64,000 bases of DNA from Posidoniimonas polymericola (GTDB lineage Bacteria > Planctomycetota > Planctomycetia > Pirellulales > Lacipirellulaceae), in the NCBI RefSeq assembly GCF_007859935.1, contig NZ_SJPO01000001.1:744001-808000 (forward strand), given 5' to 3'. The translations under genes were made by a program, and so were the position numbers. Under the pieces are notes generated by a model that was not told where the DNA came from, searched no databases, and saw only the letters and a program-made list of their open reading frames with translations. Shown one piece after another: positions 59,344 through 64,000 of the stretch (within the stretch, counting starts at the first letter, position 1; every line of letters starts with the position of its first letter).

Positions 59344-60705
59344 TTAGAAGGTCAGGATGGCGTCAACGTTGAACGAGGTGCTGTTGTAGTCACCCTCGTC
59401 GGCGAAGCCCAGCGCCTGGGCGCCGGCGTCCGACGCGGCCCAGTCCCAGCGGACTTCGGGGCGGACAATCACGTTGGCGTGAGCCTTGTAATTGATGCCC
59501 GCGGTGAGCTCGCTGTAGCTCTCGCCGTCGCTCTTCCACCACTCCATGCGGCCGCCGACGGCGACGCAGTCGTTGAGGGTGTAGAACAGGTACTGGTTGA
59601 TGCCAACCTGGTCGTGACCGACGCCGTTGCGGACGCTGACCATGTCGCTCTGGGCGACGTAGTTCAGGTTGTCGCTCAGCGTGACGTCAAACACCAGGCT
59701 GTGGCTGTAGGCGCTGCCGTCGACCACACCCGCGGCGCCGCCGTAGGTGGTGGCGTCCGACCGCAGGCCGAAGTCGCCAGCGGTGCAGATGTAGGTGAAG
59801 GCAACGTCGTCCATCAGGTCCGCACTGAAGCCGCCCAGGAAGCTCGATCCCGAGGCGCCGTTCTGGTTGTACTGGTCGAAGCCAGTGTCCCAGCCGAGGG
59901 TCCAACCACCGTACACGGTGACGCCGTCGATGCCGCTGTAGGTTCCGAGCACACCGGTGTGGGTGAACGGCTCGCTGTTGAACATCGTCAGCGAGTGGGT
60001 GAAGAAGAAGTTATCCGGAGCGGTAACCACTTCGTAGCCAATCAGCGTGTAGAAGTGACCGGCGATGACGCTGAAGTCACCCGCGGCCAACTCGAGGTAC
60101 GCCTGGGGCATGGCCCAGCCGTAGACGCCGTGCTGGAAGCCGGTCGAGGTGTCCCAGCGGGCGCTGTCGTTGCCGAACGCAACGGTCTTCGACGCGTCGG
60201 TGCCGTACATGACGTCGAAGCGGAAACCCCAGTCGAGGCCGCACGAGCCGTCGGCAACCTTCTCGAACCACATCCACTGCTGGTTGAGGTTCAGCTGGTC
60301 CGGGGTGTCGCCGAAGGCGAGCACGTCGCCACGGTTCTGCGACAGGCGGACGTTGTTGGAGTTGTAGCCCAACTCGGTCCAGCCACCGAAGTCCCAGCAC
60401 GCACAGTCACCCAGCACGTGGGAGCTGAGGGTGCAGGGGTCGCCCAGGCAGCAGTCGCCCAGCAGGCAGCAGTCGAAGCCGCCGCAGGTGCTCCCGCAGC
60501 CGCACGGGTCGCAGCAGTCCTCACCGCAGCCGTCGTCGCAGCCGCAGCTCGGCTCCGCACAGCAGCTCGGCTCGTCGCAGCCGCAGCTCGGTTCCTCACA
60601 GCATCCGCTGTAGTTAAACGCCGTTTGAATCGCCGTTTGCGCCATCGCCGGGGATGCGCTAAGGGCGATCAGGGCTACGCCCATCGTCCATTTCGCAGTG
60701 TTCAC
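59344..60705 (-). CDS. BBP2-type outer-membrane porin with a Cys-rich N-terminal segment
   Basis: The 453-residue product has a signal peptide (WTMGVALIALSASPAMAQ). Residues about 35-92 carry 19 cysteines in repeats such as EPSCGCDEPSCC and DPCGCGSTCGG. The following barrel has GWTELGYNSNNVRLSQNRGD, DWGFRFDVMYGTDASK, YGWAMPQAYLELAAGDFSVI and APDNFFFTHSLTMFNSEPFT, typical of planctomycete bbp2 porins. It ends in Phe (VDAILTF). It should form an outer-membrane channel; the Cys segment could crosslink or bind metal at the mouth or in the periplasm. It is monocistronic with a strong terminator and is likely highly expressed. Confidence 0.92.
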   Translation of the reverse strand: MNTAKWTMGVALIALSASPAMAQTAIQTAFNYSGCCEEPSCGCDEPSCCAEPSCGCDDGCGEDCCDPCGCGSTCGGFDCCLLGDCCLGDPCTLSSHVLGDCACWDFGGWTELGYNSNNVRLSQNRGDVLAFGDTPDQLNLNQQWMWFEKVADGSCGLDWGFRFDVMYGTDASKTVAFGNDSARWDTSTGFQHGVYGWAMPQAYLELAAGDFSVIAGHFYTLIGYEVVTAPDNFFFTHSLTMFNSEPFTHTGVLGTYSGIDGVTVYGGWTLGWDTGFDQYNQNGASGSSFLGGFSADLMDDVAFTYICTAGDFGLRSDATTYGGAAGVVDGSAYSHSLVFDVTLSDNLNYVAQSDMVSVRNGVGHDQVGINQYLFYTLNDCVAVGGRMEWWKSDGESYSELTAGINYKAHANVIVRPEVRWDWAASDAGAQALGFADEGDYNSTSFNVDAILTF

Positions 60706-61009
60706 CTTCAGACTCCTTCTTCGGAACTATCACGCGGCAGGTTCATCCTGCCAGCAACTAGGGGGATACTAACGACGGCTCGGCGGCAAACTGCCTACGT
60801 TCCGTCGCCCATTTCTGACCGCCTCGCAGGAACTATCGACGTCCCGTTCGCTGGTGATGCATTCGCAGAAGGGGCATCCTGGAGAAAAACGGGCCCAAAC
60901 AGCCCCGTTTTGGCAAACCTTGCGGGCTGCGGCGACCTGCCCACCCGAGGACGGGGGGGCGGTGGGCGGCGGGCGAGCAACGCGGGCCAAGATTCGGCCC
61001 CTGGGCGTG
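60706..61009. other. Porin upstream region
   Basis: There is no gene. It holds the presumed porin promoter and a small palindrome GGCAGGTTCATCCTGCC at about 60736-60752, which could be an operator or leader hairpin. GGAACTATC occurs twice (about 60723 and 60829). Confidence 0.4.
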
Positions 61010-61759
61010 CTAGCCCTCGTCGAGACCGACGCCGATCACCCGCCAGACAGGTGGGGCCGAGCCGACCGAGGTCCGGTCGAGCGTGATCATGTACCGCCGG
61101 GTCGGCCCCTGCTCGGGGCGGACCTCGTAGGTCTGAGAGAGCGTTGCGCGGCGGTTGCTGGAGGAGTAGATCGAGCCGCTGCTGACCCTTTTGATCGACT
61201 CAAACGGGCCGATCTCGATGAGTTGCTGGATCTCGGGACGCTCCAGGAACTGCACCAAATCGGCGTCGGGCGTCGAGGGCGCCGCTTGCGGCGGGGAGCC
61301 GTCGGACCCTGTGGCCGCCTGCTCGGCGTCGGCCTGGCGGGTCGCTTCGGGCTGCAGGAAGTACTCGGCCACGGCCGGCCGATCTTTGGCGTTCTTTGAC
61401 AGCAGGAAGGCGTTCTGCTTGTCGCCCTCGCCGAGGAGCTTGAGCATCAGCTCGGCGGTCGGCGCCGCCTGCGCGTGCAGCCGCGTGTCGTAGGCCAGCT
61501 TGTAGCCGCCCCAGCTCGACAGGCACATCACGCCCAGCCCGAGTCCGGCGAGGGCCAGCCCGCGGCCGGCGGCGTCGGCCACCGAGATGCGGTGCAACGC
61601 GATCAACGCGGTGGCAATCGCCAGGCAGGGCAGGACAACCAGCAGCGGCCAGAGGAACAGCCCAGGCGAGAGCAGCCCCAGCACCAGCGACAGCACCGCG
61701 GCGGCGCTGAGGGTACGGTAGGTCTCTTCCGTAGAGAAGTCGTCGTGGTCGGTGGTCAT
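61010..61759 (-). CDS. DUF4190-like membrane protein with soluble C-terminal domain
   Basis: The 249-residue product has three hydrophobic helices in the first 95 residues (SLVLGLLSPGLFLWPLLVVL, the AIATALIALHRIS region, and GLALAGLGLGVMCL). LALAGLGLG is the usual DUF4190 element. A soluble domain follows (LMLKLLGEGDKQNAFLLSKN, then YEVRPEQGPTRRYMITLDRT) that may bind or sense. It lies 25 bp after the CvpA-like gene on the same strand, so it is probably the last gene of that operon. Function unknown. Confidence 0.78.
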   Translation of the reverse strand: MTTDHDDFSTEETYRTLSAAAVLSLVLGLLSPGLFLWPLLVVLPCLAIATALIALHRISVADAAGRGLALAGLGLGVMCLSSWGGYKLAYDTRLHAQAAPTAELMLKLLGEGDKQNAFLLSKNAKDRPAVAEYFLQPEATRQADAEQAATGSDGSPPQAAPSTPDADLVQFLERPEIQQLIEIGPFESIKRVSSGSIYSSSNRRATLSQTYEVRPEQGPTRRYMITLDRTSVGSAPPVWRVIGVGLDEG

Positions 61760-61784
61760 GGGCGTCTTGCCTGTTCCGCAGCGG

Positions 61785-62420
61785 CTAGCGGGCTCCCCCG
61801 CGTTTGACCTTGAGTTCCCAGGCGGCCTTGGCGGCTCCCATCACGCCCTCAAACCGCTCGCGGCGGGCGGCGTAGTCTTCGACCCAAGGGCCGGGCTCGA
61901 AGTCGCCACCGTCGCCCAGGCCGTTGGGGTCGGTGAAGATCTCGGCGGCGGCCAGGAACGCCAAGTCAGGCGAGGTGGTGATCAGCGACGGGCTATCGGC
62001 GGACCCGCCGTCGTGGAGGATCGCGCCTCCCATGGTGTCCTTGGGGAGGGCCGCGAGGTGGATCGAGACCGCCGCGATCGAGGCCAACGTCAGCCCGCAG
62101 AACAGGCCGAAGGCGGGCCCGGCGTACTTCTCCAGCGGGTGCAGGAACTTGACCTGTACTGGCGACAGCGTGGTCCCAAGGGTCTTGAGGACCGTCACTG
62201 TGAGGGCGAACAGGCCCCAGAACACCATCAGGTCAAGAATATACGTGTACTCGCCCCCAGCGGCCTCGTCGGCCCAGACGGTTAGCGGCTGGTAGAAGCC
62301 AAATGCGACCACGCTGGCCAGGATCATGTGGCAGAGCAGCAGCAGGTTGTGCCACAGGCCCTCGCGGACGGTCATCGCGAACCCGGCGAAGAAGACAACG
62401 GCGACAATCGCAATGAACAT
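61785..62420 (-). CDS. CvpA family membrane protein
   Basis: The 211-residue product has four membrane helices in the first 130 residues: MFIAIVAVVFFAGFAMTVRE, HMILASVVAFGFYQPL, LDLMVFWGLFALTVTVLKTL and AGPAFGLFCGLTLASIAAVS. This is the topology of CvpA/colicin V production proteins. CvpA proteins are inner-membrane proteins linked to envelope homeostasis, and here the soluble C-terminus is longer than usual (WVEDYAARRERFEGVMGAAK). It lies between the GspE-like gene (62 bp upstream) and the DUF4190-like gene, in one probable operon. Confidence 0.8.
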   Translation of the reverse strand: MFIAIVAVVFFAGFAMTVREGLWHNLLLLCHMILASVVAFGFYQPLTVWADEAAGGEYTYILDLMVFWGLFALTVTVLKTLGTTLSPVQVKFLHPLEKYAGPAFGLFCGLTLASIAAVSIHLAALPKDTMGGAILHDGGSADSPSLITTSPDLAFLAAAEIFTDPNGLGDGGDFEPGPWVEDYAARRERFEGVMGAAKAAWELKVKRGGAR

Positions 62421-62482
62421 GGGGAACTGGCGGTTGGATCGGGTGGTTGGGGGAAGTCGGAACGCGTGCTGTGGGCCGTGGG

Positions 62483-64000
62483 TTACTGCTTCAGCACCCG
62501 CTGCAGCTCGTTGAGCGAGGTCGTGCCTTTGACGATCAGCAGGATGCCCTCTTCCTGGAGTGTCCGCATGCCGGCGTCCCGGGCCGCCTTGCGGACGTTC
62601 TCCAGCTTGGGCTGCTTGCGGAGCACCTCGCGGACCTGATCGTCGACGATCAGCAGCTCGAACAAACCGGTGCGGCCGAAGTAGCCGCTTCCCGAGCACT
62701 TGGGGCACGGCTTGTTCTGCTCTTCCGCGGTCGGCGGGCGGTACAGCCGCTCGGCCTTGGCGGCCGGGATCTTCAGCTTCTGCAGCAGGGCCGGGGCCGG
62801 CTCGTAGCCGACCTTGCACTCGGGGCAGAGCACCCGGATCAGACGCGTGTTGAGGACCGCCGAGATCGCCTGGCAGAATTCCTTGTGCGGGGCCTTCTTC
62901 TGCAGCACCCGTAGCATCGCCTCGGGGGCGTCCTTTGCACGGGTGGTGGTGAGCACCAGCTTGCCGCTGTTGGCCTGCTCGATCAGCTCCTTGGCCGACT
63001 CCGGGTTCTCGAAGTCCCGCACGATGTAGAAGTCGGGGTACTTGCGGATCAGCTTGGGCATCAGCGTGGCGGGGGATTCGCCGGCCGCTGTGTCGTAGAA
63101 GTGCGGGGCGATGTTCTCGATTTCCCGCTGCGGGTCGGACTTCTCCTCGATCGAGAACACGTCCCGCATGAGCCGGTCGGTCTCCAGCAGCGAGACGTCC
63201 ACCAGCGTGGTGAGGCCGCCCTCGGGCATTGCGGAGACCAGCAGCAGCCCCTCGCTCTGCTGCAGGGCGTCGGCCCACGGCTGGGACAGCTTGTCCCGCA
63301 TCCCGAGCTCGGCGAAGGAGTTCAGCGGCTTCGAGTTGGAGCTTTGCAGCGAGACCATCACCCGCTCGCCGGTCTTGACGCCCTGGCTGATGATCGGGCA
63401 GGTAAAATCGGCCCCGTTGTACTTGGCGGCGAACTTGCCGGACTGCTTCTTGACCCGCTCTTTGACGTCCATGTCGGCGAGCTGCTTCATGACGGCCAGC
63501 ATGACGTCGCCGGACTCGCGGTCGCGTGGCTCGCCGACGTCCCAGACGCCGTCGATGTAGTGCCGCACGCCGACCGCCTCCTGGCCGTAGTCGAGCAGCA
63601 CGCGGTCGCTGCGGCGCTTGGTCATGTCGGCGATCAGCTCCTTGACCAGCACGTAGCCTGGCGAGAGCCGGGCGGTCATCAGGTTGGCCTGGTTGGCGCG
63701 GTCGTCTATACCCCCCTTGGCGATCAGGTCGACCGGCGGGCCCTTCTCGTAGTCGGCCTTCTTTTCCACGTCGATCTTGGCCCCGAATTTGTTCGCCAGG
63801 GTCGCCATGGTGTACTGCCACCAATCCTTCGTGAAGACCTTCTGGTGCTGCTGGACCGAGCGGTTGTGGGCGATTGCAAACGCGATAAACGGCCCCAGGA
63901 CGAGCAGGGCGTAGACGCTGATGCCGGCGGCGTAGATTGGCAGCAGGATGACCACCAGTAGGCCAATCAACCCGCAGCCCACGACGATGCCGTTCCACAG
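62483..64000 (-). CDS. Membrane-anchored GspE/PilB-like protein with degenerate ATPase motifs (5' end outside window)
   Basis: At least 505 residues lie in the window, and the frame is still open at its edge. Two membrane helices (VVGCGLIGLLVVILLPIYAA, SVYALLVLGPFIAFAI) precede a secretion-ATPase fold. The Walker A site reads SAMPEGGLTTLVD, lacking the Lys-Thr/Ser. The Walker B/Asp box reads FYIVRDFENPE and the His box TTTRAKDA. The zinc tetracysteine CPEC...CPKCSGSGYFGRTGLFE and the C-terminal RTLQEEGILLIVKGTTSLNE are well kept. It looks like a non-hydrolysing, membrane-bound paralog of type II secretion/type IV pilus ATPases, perhaps a structural or regulatory subunit. A possible GTG start lies at 63982, but an upstream start is likelier. 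Confidence 0.85.
   Translation of the reverse strand: MWNGIVVGCGLIGLLVVILLPIYAAGISVYALLVLGPFIAFAIAHNRSVQQHQKVFTKDWWQYTMATLANKFGAKIDVEKKADYEKGPPVDLIAKGGIDDRANQANLMTARLSPGYVLVKELIADMTKRRSDRVLLDYGQEAVGVRHYIDGVWDVGEPRDRESGDVMLAVMKQLADMDVKERVKKQSGKFAAKYNGADFTCPIISQGVKTGERVMVSLQSSNSKPLNSFAELGMRDKLSQPWADALQQSEGLLLVSAMPEGGLTTLVDVSLLETDRLMRDVFSIEEKSDPQREIENIAPHFYDTAAGESPATLMPKLIRKYPDFYIVRDFENPESAKELIEQANSGKLVLTTTRAKDAPEAMLRVLQKKAPHKEFCQAISAVLNTRLIRVLCPECKVGYEPAPALLQKLKIPAAKAERLYRPPTAEEQNKPCPKCSGSGYFGRTGLFELLIVDDQVREVLRKQPKLENVRKAARDAGMRTLQEEGILLIVKGTTSLNELQRVLKQ

Overview
The window looks like a chromosomal stretch of a high-GC planctomycete, most likely order Pirellulales (Lacipirellulaceae-like). 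This is inferred from many exported proteins with PEP-CTERM tails and dockerin-like NTLDID repeats, a Cys-rich BBP2-type porin, PQQ-like beta-propellers, multiheme cytochromes with proline-rich linkers, frequent GTG/TTG starts, and dense short palindromic repeats between and inside genes. No rRNA, tRNA, insertion sequence, prophage or CRISPR array was seen.

Layout. 0.1-9.3 kb holds membrane and exported proteins of unknown role, a quinone reductase-like enzyme, a membrane GTPase with a DUF697-like region, a DUF433/DUF5615 toxin-antitoxin pair, an RlmN methyltransferase and a kinase-like protein that appears inactive. 9.4-20.7 kb holds a GT4 glycosyltransferase carrying an in-frame repeat element, a sodium:solute symporter with its small DUF3311 partner, a histidine kinase with a c-type heme motif in its sensor, PriA, NadD, a frameshifted membrane protein, a PIN-type toxin module and a STAS-like protein. 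20.9-32.3 kb holds AlaRS, a PqaA-like exported hydrolase, RecQ, an alpha-L-fucosidase, an exported beta-rich protein and an EndoIII-family glycosylase.

32.5-40.0 kb is a coherent redox block, all on the plus strand: an FAD/2Fe-2S reductase, an exported tetraheme cytochrome, a protein with two cyclic-nucleotide-binding domains fused to four [4Fe-4S] sites, a membrane cytochrome b-like protein and a membrane-anchored decaheme cytochrome. The last two overlap by GTGA. It reads as a path from NAD(P)H to periplasmic hemes with a built-in nucleotide sensor, and it is the best candidate here for an undescribed system. At 44.3-49.2 kb a pentaheme cytochrome with a very long Pro/Ala linker sits next to an outer-membrane barrel, suggesting a second envelope electron route. 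Between them lie two tandem paralogous membrane proteins, one interrupted by an in-frame TAG.

49.5-57.5 kb is an array of eight PEP-CTERM proteins, all on the minus strand, built from two exchangeable N-terminal modules with or without a dockerin-like pair. 57.5-59.3 kb lacks a convincing gene but ends in a plus-strand terminator and may encode an RNA. 59.3-64.0 kb holds the porin, a membrane protein, a CvpA-like protein and a GspE/PilB-like protein that has lost its Walker A lysine and runs off the window.

At least seven families of short palindromic repeats are scattered through the window. The largest, a 95-225 bp element with C/G-rich hairpin ends, is present eight times. One copy is translated inside the glycosyltransferase, one supplies the C-terminus and stop codon of the PqaA-like protein, and one meets the stop codon of the EndoIII-like gene.
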